Origin: UBA288 sp050178135
GTDB taxonomy: Archaea > Halobacteriota > Methanomicrobia > Methanomicrobiales > Methanospirillaceae
Direction: 5' to 3'
Assembly: GCA_050178135.1 (NCBI GenBank)
Contig: JBFXGJ010000002.1
Coordinates: 1-64,000, forward strand
Length of the DNA stretch: 64,000 bases
Both the position numbers and the translations under genes were made by a program. The notes below the pieces were generated by a model, which searched no databases, was not told where the DNA came from, and saw nothing but the letters and a program-made list of their open reading frames with translations. The number at the start of each line of letters is the position of its first letter. The first letter of the stretch is position 1. Positions 16,592 to 25,597 of the stretch are shown here, piece after piece.

Positions 16592-17428
16592 TCAGACCGG
16601 TGCGAAGCCGTACTCTGCAAGCTTCTCCCGCCCGGTGGAAGAGATGAGGAACTCGATGAACGCCGCTGCCTCGTCCCTGTTCTTTGTCTGGGTCAGGATC
16701 CCGATCGGGTAGTCCGCAACGACCTCGTAATGCTCCGGGAGATCGATGGCGATGACCCGGCCTTTCTGCGCGGCAGGGACATCGGATGCATATGCGATCC
16801 CAGCATCCGCCTCGCCCAGGACGACCTTTGTCGCCAGGTTGTTGACATTCGTCTCTTCAGAGATGACGTTTGCCAGGACACGCTCCTTGAAGGTGGGGCC
16901 GTACTCTGAGTCGTTCATTGTCCTGTTCAGGAGCTGGCGCGCGTAATCGCCGATCGGAACATCCTTTGTCCCGATGACGAGCCGTACCCCGGGTTCAGCG
17001 AGGTCGCTGAGCTCCTGGATGCCAGCGGGATTGTCAGTGGGAATTAGGATCACGAGCCGGTTCTGGACGAAGAACCGGACTGAACCATTCTCGATGAGCC
17101 CAGCCTTCTGTGCGAGGTCCATCTGTTTTGTGTTGGCGGAGGCGAAGATGTCCGCGTGCGCTCCCTTTTCGAGCTGCGTGCGAAGGAGCTGTGAGCCATC
17201 GAAGTTCAGTATCACCCGGGTGCCGGTCCGGTTCACCTCGAAGAGCCTTCCGCATTCGGTAAACGCGTCCTTCAGCGATGCTGCGGCGAAGACGGTCAGC
17301 TCAGTGGTCGACGAAGGTGTCGCCGGAGCAGACTCTGCAGCCGGCGCCATGCAGCCGGCGGCCATCATCATCAGTCCAAGGAGCAGGGTGCCGGCGACGC
17401 GGAGTATATTCAGAGTGGTTCTCATCAA
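16592..17428 (-). CDS. modA: Molybdate-binding lipoprotein ModA
   Basis: 278 residues. Signal peptide with lipobox AAGC (C26). Canonical ModA motifs: ELTVFAAASLKDAFTECGRLFE, GTRVILNFDGSQLLRTQLEKGAHADIFASAN, LAEPGVRLVIGTKDVPIGDYARQLL, NVNNLATKVVLGEADAGIAYASDV, and FIEFLISSTGREKLAEYGF. These match periplasmic molybdate-binding proteins over the full length. It is transcribed toward modB with 13 bp between them. Its AT-rich promoter (about 17465-17515) overlaps the last codons of moeA on the same strand. Confidence 0.95.
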   Translation of the reverse strand: MMRTTLNILRVAGTLLLGLMMMAAGCMAPAAESAPATPSSTTELTVFAAASLKDAFTECGRLFEVNRTGTRVILNFDGSQLLRTQLEKGAHADIFASANTKQMDLAQKAGLIENGSVRFFVQNRLVILIPTDNPAGIQELSDLAEPGVRLVIGTKDVPIGDYARQLLNRTMNDSEYGPTFKERVLANVISEETNVNNLATKVVLGEADAGIAYASDVPAAQKGRVIAIDLPEHYEVVADYPIGILTQTKNRDEAAAFIEFLISSTGREKLAEYGFAPV

Positions 17429-17496
17429 ATACAGCCTGCCAGCTCGATGTCATCCCAGGAGCTGACTCTTTAAGTTTTATTAACCAATGATAAAAA

Positions 17497-18966
17497 TTAA
17501 TCTTTTTTATTATATACACCCTTATCGCCCGGGGGAAATTGCTCCGCGATGATAGGCCTGCAGGCCTCAATGACGGATTGGAGACGCTGGTCAGCCCCCG
17601 TGGGGGCGATCAGGGAGGGGCAGCCCTTCTCCTCGATGACGGCGAGATGACAGCGACGAGCCCGGATCGCCTCGTGAGCTGTGACGGCCCGTCCTCCGAT
17701 CGGCTCGACGTGGAGGCCCTGGCTGGAAGCCGACGCCACGAGTCTCTCGAGGAGAGGTCCGGCCTCTCCATGCACGAGGAGTGTCCGGCCAATCACCCGC
17801 TCTCCAGCAGTCAGACGGACATCCTGCACGGTCCCCGCCTCGTACCCCTCGACGCCGCCTGGAATGTGCAGAAATGCGTGTGGGCCGATATCGGCGAGGT
17901 GTGATGCCGGTGCTCGCGCACGTGGGTAGGCCACCCAGCGCCCATCCACGAACCCCAGGGTGAGGGGGACGAACTCGTCGATCCCCACCTCTGACGCGAC
18001 TGTTCGGGCGAGCTCGACCTGGACTGTCGGGTCCGTCACGGTCGGTGGAAAACCCCAGGCACAGAGAAGCGGAGCAACGAGTTCCCTGAGCACGACCCCT
18101 GCAGCGAAGGGATACCCGGGCAGGGCGATGATGGGAACATCGCGGACACGTCCGGCAAGGGTGGGGCGCCCTGGCTGCATCGCGACGCCATGGAAGACAA
18201 CCTCCCCCTCCTCCCGGATAGCACCGGCAGCCCCGTCGTTCGCCCCTTTCGAGATCCCTCCGAAGACCAGGACCAGGTCCACGTCGACAGTCGCCGTTGA
18301 CAGCGCGGCACGGACCTCCTCGACCGATCCCGGAATTGCGGGGAGGGGGCGACAATCGACTCCCCGGCCAGAGAGGAACGCGCTCGCCCGGGTTGTGTTC
18401 GACTCGATCACCTCGCCGGCACCCGGACGGGTGCCGGGGGGAACGAGCCCCTGTCCGACCGGGAGAAGGGCGACATGGAGTGCGCGGACAAGGATTCGTT
18501 CAATGCCGCAGGCGACGAGGGCCCCGACCTCGTCCGGACGGATGCGGTGGCCGGCGGGAATAATCACGGCCCCCGCCCTGACCTCGCCACCCGCGCGTCG
18601 CACGTGCTGTCCTGCGCGAGCCGCTTTCCTGGTCGAGAAGCCCGAACCGGACCGCTCCAGTTCCTCCACCATCACAACTGCATCGCATCCGGGAGGCAGG
18701 GGCTCTCCCGACTCCACGGGGATTGCCGAAGGCAGGGGGACGGGTGTCTGATCGCGAGCCCCGAGGGTTTCGACGCTCTGGATTGCACATCCGTCCATGA
18801 GGCACCGGTCCTCGCCGGGCAGATCGAATGCCGCCATAACGGGTGCTGCCGTCACCCGTCCGACTGCCTGGGTGATTGCGACCATCTCGGACCGTGACGG
18901 GACCGTGTATGAACCGGTGATGAGGGCGCGCGCCTCGAGAAATGTGACCTGGTCGAAGAACCGCAT
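17497..18966 (-). CDS. moeA: MoeA-family molybdopterin molybdotransferase with C-terminal binding-protein-like domain (paralogue 1)
   Basis: 489 residues. The MoeA core (1-390) inserts Mo or W into molybdopterin; visible motifs are DRCLMDGCAIQSVE (MDGYA in the family), PLPPGCDAVVMVEE, GHRIRPDEVGALVACGI, VFGGISKGANDGA and IALPGYPFAAG. Catalytic Asp positions appear kept, but MDGYA reads MDGCA. The last ~90 residues resemble the remnant of the LysR-type substrate-binding domain often fused to archaeal MoeA (LHVEPIGGRAVTAHEAIRARRCHLAVIEE). It is divergent from fdhD across an AT-rich 146-bp promoter region, supporting a role in maturing formate dehydrogenase and formylmethanofuran dehydrogenase. 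Confidence 0.88.
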   Translation of the reverse strand: MRFFDQVTFLEARALITGSYTVPSRSEMVAITQAVGRVTAAPVMAAFDLPGEDRCLMDGCAIQSVETLGARDQTPVPLPSAIPVESGEPLPPGCDAVVMVEELERSGSGFSTRKAARAGQHVRRAGGEVRAGAVIIPAGHRIRPDEVGALVACGIERILVRALHVALLPVGQGLVPPGTRPGAGEVIESNTTRASAFLSGRGVDCRPLPAIPGSVEEVRAALSTATVDVDLVLVFGGISKGANDGAAGAIREEGEVVFHGVAMQPGRPTLAGRVRDVPIIALPGYPFAAGVVLRELVAPLLCAWGFPPTVTDPTVQVELARTVASEVGIDEFVPLTLGFVDGRWVAYPRARAPASHLADIGPHAFLHIPGGVEGYEAGTVQDVRLTAGERVIGRTLLVHGEAGPLLERLVASASSQGLHVEPIGGRAVTAHEAIRARRCHLAVIEEKGCPSLIAPTGADQRLQSVIEACRPIIAEQFPPGDKGVYNKKD

Positions 18967-19112
18967 GGGACCGCTCCGGGGAATGTCTGTTCGAAGGATA
19001 GAAATAATGTTTGCAACAAAAGGGATATGTTAATTGAATTAGATGAACAATGTATTTCTTCACTCAGGGATCCCCACCTCGTCACGATGATCTCAGGTGC
19101 AGGGGCGGTGCG
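18967..19112. promoter_or_regulatory. Divergent promoter region between moeA and fdhD
   Basis: AT-rich core at about 19005-19050 with ATGTTAATTGAATTAGAT (19027-19044), an imperfect dyad that shares the GTTAAT half seen at other Mo/W gene promoters in this window. Both TATA boxes probably lie here. Boundaries approximate. Confidence 0.4.
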
Positions 19113-19949
19113 ATGATCGCCGCAGGATCGCCCGGTCCGCTAACCCGCAAGGTGAGAGTGATCGCAGTAGATCAGGGAGGTGTTCGGGAGGACCGGACAG
19201 AGGTCTGCGAGGAGAGGATGATGCAGGTCTTTGTCAACGACGTCCCGTTCGTCCGCCTCGCCCTGACCAACGACCGCCTGGAGGAGTTCATCAATGGTTT
19301 TCTTGTCTGCGAGGGGGTCGTCACGTCCCCCGATGTCGTTGAGGTGGTGCGGATCGACTCGGATGGCATCCGGGTGCGAGTCGACGGCGACGCCCTCCGG
19401 CACCCGGAGCTTGAACTGCGCACCTCCGGCTGTCCGGGGATCGCCTGCGGGATAGACGCCTGCCGTCGACCTCTTCCCGATGGCCCGACGGTCGAAATGA
19501 GCTACCTCCTTCGGGCAGCGGGTCTCATCAACGAACACGCGCGCCTTTGGAGACGCACTGGCGGAACGCACTGCACCGTGATCACCGATCCCTCCGGTGA
19601 GGTGATTGCAGCGGCAGAGGACATGGGCCGCCACACCTCGGTCGACAAGGCGGTCGGTTCGGCCCTGCTTGACGGAGCAGACCTCTCATCAGCCCTCCTC
19701 GTCTGTACGGGCCGTCTCCCCTCCGGCATGGTCGTCAAGGCGTACCGGGCTGGCATCCCCATCGTCGTCTCGAACACAGCCCCTATGTTGGCTGGAATTG
19801 ACCTGGCAGAGCGGCTGAACATGACCCTGGTCGGGTTCGCCCGCCCCCCGCGGTTGACGATCTACTCGCATCCCGGTCGAATCCTGTGGAATGGGGTTGA
19901 CATATCGTCAGTTGCGCAGGGAGATAAGCGGTCATCCGCCCCCGCCTGA
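19113..19949 (+). CDS. fdhD: Formate dehydrogenase accessory sulfurtransferase FdhD
   Basis: 278 residues from ATG 19113 (MIAAGSPGPL) behind a G-rich Shine-Dalgarno. FdhD passes sulfur from a cysteine desulfurase to the Mo/W centre of formate dehydrogenase. Motifs: MQVFVNDVPFVRLALTND, FINGFLVCEGVV, LRTSGCPGIACG where bacterial FdhD has a CxxC loop (here C-x4-C), RRTGGTHCTVI, AAEDMGRHTSVDKAVG, and CTGRLPSGMVVKAYRAGIPIVVSNTAP. It precedes moeA paralogue 2 by 12 bp and so is cotranscribed with it. The client fdhA lies 10 kb downstream. Confidence 0.95.
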   Translation: MIAAGSPGPLTRKVRVIAVDQGGVREDRTEVCEERMMQVFVNDVPFVRLALTNDRLEEFINGFLVCEGVVTSPDVVEVVRIDSDGIRVRVDGDALRHPELELRTSGCPGIACGIDACRRPLPDGPTVEMSYLLRAAGLINEHARLWRRTGGTHCTVITDPSGEVIAAAEDMGRHTSVDKAVGSALLDGADLSSALLVCTGRLPSGMVVKAYRAGIPIVVSNTAPMLAGIDLAERLNMTLVGFARPPRLTIYSHPGRILWNGVDISSVAQGDKRSSAPA

Positions 19950-19961
19950 GGAGTGTCATCG

Positions 19962-21206
19962 ATGGAAGTCCTGTTCGGAGCGATCCAGCACGGATCCGCT
20001 TCCGGGCCCGATGAATCGGTCTGCTCGATCGAGGATGCAATCGGATTCATCCGACAGTCCGCGCTCCCCGCCACCACCGAGCTCGTTCCGATCGACCGGG
20101 CAGATGGACGCGTGCTCGCGGAGCCTGTCCATTCGGGGTGCGACGTTCCCGGGTTCGACCGATCGGCGATGGACGGATACGCCGTCCAATCAGCCGATAC
20201 CGCATTAGCGTCTCCGGACACCCCGGTGATGCTCCGGATAGGGGGCTCGGTCCGTATGGGCTCCTCGTACCATCCGGCGCTCGGATCGGGCGAGGCCTCT
20301 CCAATCCCCACGGGAGGTCAGCTGCCGCCAACGGCGGATGCGGTCGTCCCGAACGAGCTGGTCGAACGGCGCGGTGAGCTGCTGGCCCTCTCCCGCCCGG
20401 TCCAGGCGGGGTCGAACGTGATCCTTCGGGGGTCCGATATCGCTGCGGGAAGTCTCCTTGTCCCCGAGGGATGGATGGTGCGACCGCAGGATGTCGGGGT
20501 GCTTGCTGCGATTGGCAGGACCTCGGTCCGGGTGCGGCGTCCGCTCTGCATTGGTGTTATCCCGACCGGCCTCGAACTCGTGGACGCCGGGACGATTCCA
20601 GCCCCAGGCGAGGTCCGGGAGGTGAACTCTCACCTGATCGGTGTTTTTCTCAGGCGACAGGGTGCCATTCCCGTGATCTCGGGGGTGGTGCGTGACGACC
20701 CTGACGAACTCACCTATGCCGTCCTCCGGTCGGTTGCCGACTGCGACGCCGTGGTGGTCTCGGGTGGGAGCGCACGGGGCGAGCGAGACATCACCGGGCA
20801 GGTCCTCGCACGACTCTCCGACCGGACAATGCCCGCCGTCACGATCGGTCCGGGAAAACCGACCCGGGTCGCGATGGTCCACGGTCGGCCTGTCATCGGC
20901 TTGCCGGGCCACCCGGCCTCGTCGTTCATCGTCCTCGTCCTGTTCCTGGCGCGCCTGCTGGCGGGGATGCAGGACGGGTGCCGGCGGACAACGTGCCGGC
21001 AGACCGTCCGCCTCGCCAAGCCTGTTCCACTTCGCCGTCGGCGCGAGACCTTCCGGCTGGTCCACATCCGGGATGGGTGGGCCACACCGGTGGATGGCGA
21101 GCCCGGTCGGCTATCGACCCTCTTTGAATGCGACGGGATCGTCGTCGTCCCACCGGATGGTGATGGGCTCAAAGCCGGGGACGAGGCGGAGGTGATCACC
21201 TGGTGA
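19962..21206 (+). CDS. moeA: MoeA molybdopterin molybdotransferase, canonical form (paralogue 2)
   Basis: 414 residues, the normal MoeA length with no extra C-terminal domain. It keeps the standard motifs: FDRSAMDGYAVQSAD, GQLPPTADAVVPNE, GSLLVPEGWMVRPQDVGVLAAIG, SGGSARGERDITGQ and IGLPGHPASSF. ATG 19962 is chosen over GTG 19953 because GAGGAGTG (19949-19956) is correctly spaced from the former. It is in an operon with fdhD, making it the best candidate for the general metal-insertion enzyme. The last 11 bp overlap the convergent third paralogue. Confidence 0.92.
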   Translation: MEVLFGAIQHGSASGPDESVCSIEDAIGFIRQSALPATTELVPIDRADGRVLAEPVHSGCDVPGFDRSAMDGYAVQSADTALASPDTPVMLRIGGSVRMGSSYHPALGSGEASPIPTGGQLPPTADAVVPNELVERRGELLALSRPVQAGSNVILRGSDIAAGSLLVPEGWMVRPQDVGVLAAIGRTSVRVRRPLCIGVIPTGLELVDAGTIPAPGEVREVNSHLIGVFLRRQGAIPVISGVVRDDPDELTYAVLRSVADCDAVVVSGGSARGERDITGQVLARLSDRTMPAVTIGPGKPTRVAMVHGRPVIGLPGHPASSFIVLVLFLARLLAGMQDGCRRTTCRQTVRLAKPVPLRRRRETFRLVHIRDGWATPVDGEPGRLSTLFECDGIVVVPPDGDGLKAGDEAEVITW

Positions 21207-22665
21207 CCCGGAGCGCCGTCAGTACCCTGGAGACCTTCGGGTCATCGGTGAGCGCCGTGGGGACCACGAGCACTCGCGCCGACTCCCCGGGTCCCCGGTA
21301 ACGCCAGGATGGACAGTCGACCATCCGGGCGTCCTCGAACACGGCCACGTGACACGCTGACGTTTCAATAAGGGCATGCGCCTCCTGCGGCGCACACGGG
21401 ACGAGGGCGACCCGGTATACATCGTCGGGAACCTCGAGACCGGCGACTGCGCCGACCACCAGGACGGTGCGGTCGATCGTATCGGGGTCAGCCAGGAGCT
21501 CCACCTCCGCCATCGCCCCAACCCCGTACGACTCGATTCCGTCCGGGACCAGGAGGCGTGCGTTCGCACGAAGCTGGGAGAGTGCTCCACGGGGTCCGCG
21601 CGGTTGCCGTATGCCGATGACCACGCCATCGACACAGGCGACCGAGAGGGGGATCGTCTCGGTGAACCCGGGGTGTGATTCGATTGACAGGCCCAGCCGC
21701 ACGGGGACCCTCTGGGCCCCGGGCGCCGGGAGCCCCCACGAGGCGAGCAGTGGGACGAGGAAGTATTCGGTGAGGAGGGTGACGGGCTGCGCGCGCCCCG
21801 GTAGCGAGACGACGGGGACATCACCCACACGAACGACGAGGAACGACCGGCCAGGGCGTGCGGCGACACCGTCCACCACGACCCTGCCGAGCGATCGCAC
21901 GACTCCGAAGGCGACGTCGCGCGTTCCACGTCCACTCCCCCCGCAGACCACGACCAGGTCGCAGCCCTCCACGAGAAGGGCCTCGATGGCGCCTCGGACA
22001 GCCGCCGGGTCATCGCACGTCACGGGGTGGACGATCGTCTCGGCCCCCTGGGGGGCGAGCAGGGCACGGATCGCAACCGGGTTCGAGGCGATACTCTCGC
22101 CCGGCCCGGGCCTCGTTCCGGGGACCACGAGCTCGTCACCGGTCGGGACGACTCCGACTCTGACCGACCGTGCCAGGACGAGCGTCACCCCCGCGGCGAC
22201 CAGGGAGCCGATATCGCCGGGACGAAGCCGATGTCCAATGTCGAGCAGAGTGGTGCCGCAGGCGATCTCGCTCCCGGCACGCCTCACCCCGTCACCCGGA
22301 CGCACAGGCACCTCGATGGCGATCCGGCCGCTCTCCTCGCGGCAGTCCTCGATCGGCACCACGGCGTCAGTCCCTGGTGGTAGGGGCCGGCCCGTATCGA
22401 CGCGCCCGGGTGTTTCGACGAGGATCGGTCGTTCCGGGGTTGCTCGGGCGGTCTCGAGGCTCCGGACGCAAAAACCGTCCACGTCCGCCACGTCGGTTCC
22501 CGGAATGGAAAAACCGGCCTGTACCGGGGCCGCAAGAACCCGTCCGATAGCCTTCTCCACCGGGAGCTCGATGGTCCGGGTCGGTCGCAAGAAGGCTTCA
22601 ATGATCCGCGCCCGGGCCCGCTCGAACGGCAGCAGCGTACCCGGGGAGGCAGGTGATCTGTTCAA
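21196..22665 (-). CDS. Divergent MoeA-family protein with C-terminal binding-protein-like domain (paralogue 3)
   Basis: 489 residues, same architecture as paralogue 1. The core is recognisable (RPLPPGTDAVVPIED, IGHRLRPGDIGSLVAAGVT, CGGSGRGTRDVAFGVV) but key loops have changed: MDGYA reads VDGFC, and the LPGxPxA loop reads LPGRAQPVT. The C-terminal 100 residues (VPDDVYRVALVPCAPQEAHALIE) again look like a reduced substrate-binding domain. Start is TTG 22665, directly after an in-frame stop, so no longer version is possible; there is no clear ribosome site, consistent with a leaderless transcript. It may have a specialised metal (W versus Mo) or regulatory role. Confidence 0.8.
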   Translation of the reverse strand: MNRSPASPGTLLPFERARARIIEAFLRPTRTIELPVEKAIGRVLAAPVQAGFSIPGTDVADVDGFCVRSLETARATPERPILVETPGRVDTGRPLPPGTDAVVPIEDCREESGRIAIEVPVRPGDGVRRAGSEIACGTTLLDIGHRLRPGDIGSLVAAGVTLVLARSVRVGVVPTGDELVVPGTRPGPGESIASNPVAIRALLAPQGAETIVHPVTCDDPAAVRGAIEALLVEGCDLVVVCGGSGRGTRDVAFGVVRSLGRVVVDGVAARPGRSFLVVRVGDVPVVSLPGRAQPVTLLTEYFLVPLLASWGLPAPGAQRVPVRLGLSIESHPGFTETIPLSVACVDGVVIGIRQPRGPRGALSQLRANARLLVPDGIESYGVGAMAEVELLADPDTIDRTVLVVGAVAGLEVPDDVYRVALVPCAPQEAHALIETSACHVAVFEDARMVDCPSWRYRGPGESARVLVVPTALTDDPKVSRVLTALRVTR

Positions 22666-22717
22666 CTAAAGAGGGTTATTCACTCCTCTTATTAACCATC
22701 GCGCCCATTCATCTGGA

Positions 22718-23590
22718 GTGGACCCCCAGAAGGCACTCGAATCGGCAGGGGGCGTCATCACCCACCGCAACCCTGCCCGGTGTACTGTCCGGCTCCGGTG
22801 TCCGGCCGGCCTCCTGACGCCTGAACAGCTTGTCGGCCTCGGCCGTATTGCACGGAATGCAGGTATCGACGCGGTGCACCTGACAACGCGCCAGACCCTT
22901 GAACTGCCCGGTGTCGATCCCAACTCTCTCGGACCCCTGCTCGATGCTCTCGAAGGAAACAAGACACCCCTGGGGGCGGAGCGGAACGAGGTGGTGAACG
23001 TCGTCGCCTGCCCCGGTACTGCCTCCTGCCGTCTTGCCGCGATCGAGACCGTCGACCTGGCCCGGGAGCTTGATCGCCGTTTCTTTGGCGTTGAGCTCCC
23101 GGTCAAGATGCGGATCGGCATCTCGGCCTGTCCCAACATGTGCGCCGGCGAGTCGCTCTGCGAGATCGGGATCACCGGTATCCGTCGGCCCCTGCGAGAT
23201 ACCGCACGATGCACCGGTTGCGGAACGTGCGCGAACACCTGCCGAGAGGGGGCGATCATGATGGTGAACGGTTCCCTCTCTCTCGACGAGGCTCGCTGCG
23301 TCTCCTGCGGTATGTGTATCGATCGGTGTCCATTCGCGGTTCTCTCGGACGAGGGTGCAGCGTATCGCGTGACAGTCGGCGGCCGACGTGGGCGCCACCC
23401 CGCCGTCGGTCACGAACTGGTGACTGTCCAAACGCCTGGCCAGGTGGTCGTTGTCGTCGGAGCCGTCCTCGACCGGTGTTACCGCCGTGCGTACATGGAC
23501 CGGCACTTCGCAGACCAGCTGGACCTCATGGACCTGGAACAACTGCGCGCTGAACTTAATCTGCGCTTCAAATCTGGTGACGAACCTTAA
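22718..23590 (+). CDS. Small siroheme/Fe-S sulfite-reductase-like protein (Dsr-LP type) with ferredoxin domain
   Basis: 290 residues from GTG 22718, with GGAG only three bases before it. N-terminal half: nitrite/sulfite reductase ferredoxin-like half domain (VHLTTRQTLELPGV) and the siroheme-[4Fe-4S] ligands CPGTASC (C-x5-C) and CPNMC (C-x3-C). An inserted bicluster ferredoxin follows (CTGCGTCANTCREG, CVSCGMCIDRCPF). Size and order match the small dissimilatory sulfite reductase-like proteins described in methanogens, whose physiological reaction is mostly unsettled. It stands divergent from moeA paralogue 3 (52-bp shared promoter) and just before fwdDBAC. Confidence 0.85.
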   Translation: MDPQKALESAGGVITHRNPARCTVRLRCPAGLLTPEQLVGLGRIARNAGIDAVHLTTRQTLELPGVDPNSLGPLLDALEGNKTPLGAERNEVVNVVACPGTASCRLAAIETVDLARELDRRFFGVELPVKMRIGISACPNMCAGESLCEIGITGIRRPLRDTARCTGCGTCANTCREGAIMMVNGSLSLDEARCVSCGMCIDRCPFAVLSDEGAAYRVTVGGRRGRHPAVGHELVTVQTPGQVVVVVGAVLDRCYRRAYMDRHFADQLDLMDLEQLRAELNLRFKSGDEP

Positions 23591-23640
23591 TTTCTCAGAT
23601 CTTGGGATTCGTTGTAGGGAGCATGGGAGGGGCGAGTGGT

Positions 23641-23720
23641 TAATCTTGTGATCTGCAATATATTGATATTTAAGAAATGTTAGGTTAAAACAATTAATTT
23701 TTTTAACTACTCCCTTTTTT
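23641..23720 (+). promoter_or_regulatory. AT-rich promoter region of the fwd operon
   Basis: The gap 23591-23806 is unusually AT-rich. It contains the palindrome CAATATATTG (23656-23665), possible TATA sequence GATATTTAAG (23665-23674), and T7/T7-type tracts (about 23699-23718) that could end the upstream transcript. GGTTAA half-sites occur at about 23639 and 23683. Confidence 0.45.
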
Positions 23721-23806
23721 TAATGAATTCTCCATATCTTGGTATGACCATGCCAGATGGGAAACGCCTGGCTCTGAGGGCGTCTCCCGCGGGGTGAGGT
23801 GAACCT

Positions 23807-24220
23807 GTGAATAGCTCGATAACATTGAACCTGATCACCCAGCGTGCCATCGAAGAAGGTGTCGCGATGGAGAAAGGCAAGACAACGCCGGAGTACTTCG
23901 AGGCCTGCTCGATCATCGAGATGAACCTCGAAGACATCCGGCGACTCGGGATCTTTCGGAATACCAACGTACGCGTGACGAGCGAGTCGGGATCGGTCAT
24001 CGTCAAGGCCGTCGTTGCCGGCCAGTTCTGCCCACCGGGGCTGGCCCATATACGTCAGGGGGTCTGGGCAAACCAGGTTGTCCCACCACGGACCCAGTCT
24101 ACGGGCGTGCCGCAGTACAGCGGTTTTCCCGTGACCGTTGAACCCGCGCCGGGAGAGCGGATCAAATCAGCACTCGAATGTGTCCAGGGAGCCTGCGGGC
24201 TCTGGAACGGAGGTACATAA
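23807..24220 (+). CDS. fwdD: Formylmethanofuran dehydrogenase subunit D
   Basis: 137 residues from GTG 23807, behind GGGTGAGGTG. It corresponds to the C-terminal molybdopterin-dinucleotide binding domain found fused in other Mo/W oxidoreductases: IIEMNLEDIRRLGIFRNTNVRVTSESGSVIVKAVV, then GQFCPPGLAHIRQGVWANQVVPP and STGVPQYSGFPVTVEPA. It pairs with FwdB to hold the two pyranopterins. It is the first gene of fwdDBAC, the enzyme of the first step of CO2 reduction to methane (CO2 to formylmethanofuran). Two bases separate it from fwdB. Confidence 0.95.
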   Translation: MNSSITLNLITQRAIEEGVAMEKGKTTPEYFEACSIIEMNLEDIRRLGIFRNTNVRVTSESGSVIVKAVVAGQFCPPGLAHIRQGVWANQVVPPRTQSTGVPQYSGFPVTVEPAPGERIKSALECVQGACGLWNGGT

Positions 24221-24222
24221 CT

Positions 24223-25596
24223 ATGCCAGTCACCCATACCCAGGTCGGGTGCCCGTACTGTGGCGCCTCATGCGATGACCTCGAGATCGTCGTCTCGGAC
24301 GACGGCAAGGAGGTTCTCGAGGTCAGGAACGCCTGTGCGATCGGCAACGAGATCTTCCACCATGCCACAAAACCAGGGCGAGTGAAACTCCCCCGCCTTC
24401 GCCAGGAGGACGGAACTTATAAGGATATCTCGTACGACGAGGCGGTCGATTACACAGCCAGGGTGCTCATCGCTGCGAAGAAGCCCGTGATTTACGGCTT
24501 CGGATCGACCAACTGCGAGGCGATGGCCGCTGTCGGGCGCGTGGCCGAGAAGGGTGGCGCGGTCCTCGACAACTGTGCCTCGATCTGCCATGGCCCGTCG
24601 TTTCTTGCGATCTTCGATAACGGCTACCCGAGCTGCACACTCGGCGAGGTCAAGAACAGGGCCGACGTGATCATCTACTGGGGGTGCAACCCGATGCACG
24701 CCCATCCGCGCCACGCTTCGCGGTACGCGGTCTTCCCCCGTGGTTTCTTCACCCGAAAAGGGCACAAGAACCGGACCGTGATCTGCATCGACCCACGCGA
24801 AACCGATACGGCGAAGATCGCGAACCTTCACCTGATGGTGAAGCAGGGGCACGACTATGATCTCTTCAACGCCTTCAGGACGGCACTCCGGGGACACGAG
24901 ATCCCCGAGGAGGTCGCCGGGGTCCCGCGAGAGCAGATCCTCGAAGCGGTCGAGGCGATGAAGAAGGGGCGATTCGTCTCGATCTTCTACGGGATGGGCC
25001 TCTGTCACTCGGACGGTAGGAACCACAACGTGGATATAGCTATCAGCCTGACCCGCGACCTGAACGCGGTCACCAAGGCGACGATCATGGCCATGCGCGG
25101 TCATTACAACATTGCCGGCCCGGGCCAGGTATGGTCCTGGTCGTACGGCTTCCCATACTGCATCGACCTCTCGAAGGGGTCCGTCGCGCACATGAACCCC
25201 GGTGACACCTCGTCGATCGACCTTGCCATGCGCGGCGATTGCGACGCTTTCGTCAACGTCGGGACCGACGCGGGTGCACATTTCCCGATCCCGGCGGTCA
25301 AGCAGCTCCGAAAGCACCCGTGGATCACGATCGACCCGAATATCTGCATGGCGTCCGAGATCTCGGACCTCCATATCCCCGTCGCTATCGTCGGCGTCGA
25401 GGAAGGGGGCGTGGTCTACCGTATGGACAACGTTCCGATCCAGTTCAAGAAGGTACTTGAACCCCCCGAGGGCGTGATCAGTGACGAGGAACTCTTCAAC
25501 CGGATCTATGTCCGGATGTGCGAGCTGACCAGGACCGAGCCCATCTGGGTCCACCACCCGGCCCTCGATGTGGCGAAGGCCGCAACGGAGGAGTAA
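24223..25596 (+). CDS. fwdB: Formylmethanofuran dehydrogenase subunit B (catalytic, W or Mo)
   Basis: 457 residues. The N-terminal [4Fe-4S] site is CPYCGASCDDLEIV...RNACAIG. The catalytic ligand is cysteine, C122 in NCASICHGPSFLAIF, encoded TGC at 24586, so it is not a selenoprotein. Other family motifs: YWGCNPMHAHPRHASRY and GPGQVWSWSYGFPYCID. This subunit reduces CO2 to formate in its buried active site, and formate then travels to FwdA. ATG 24223 lies two bases after fwdD with GGAGGT upstream. Sequence alone does not tell the tungsten and molybdenum isoenzymes apart. Confidence 0.96.
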   Translation: MPVTHTQVGCPYCGASCDDLEIVVSDDGKEVLEVRNACAIGNEIFHHATKPGRVKLPRLRQEDGTYKDISYDEAVDYTARVLIAAKKPVIYGFGSTNCEAMAAVGRVAEKGGAVLDNCASICHGPSFLAIFDNGYPSCTLGEVKNRADVIIYWGCNPMHAHPRHASRYAVFPRGFFTRKGHKNRTVICIDPRETDTAKIANLHLMVKQGHDYDLFNAFRTALRGHEIPEEVAGVPREQILEAVEAMKKGRFVSIFYGMGLCHSDGRNHNVDIAISLTRDLNAVTKATIMAMRGHYNIAGPGQVWSWSYGFPYCIDLSKGSVAHMNPGDTSSIDLAMRGDCDAFVNVGTDAGAHFPIPAVKQLRKHPWITIDPNICMASEISDLHIPVAIVGVEEGGVVYRMDNVPIQFKKVLEPPEGVISDEELFNRIYVRMCELTRTEPIWVHHPALDVAKAATEE

Positions 25597-25597
25597 G

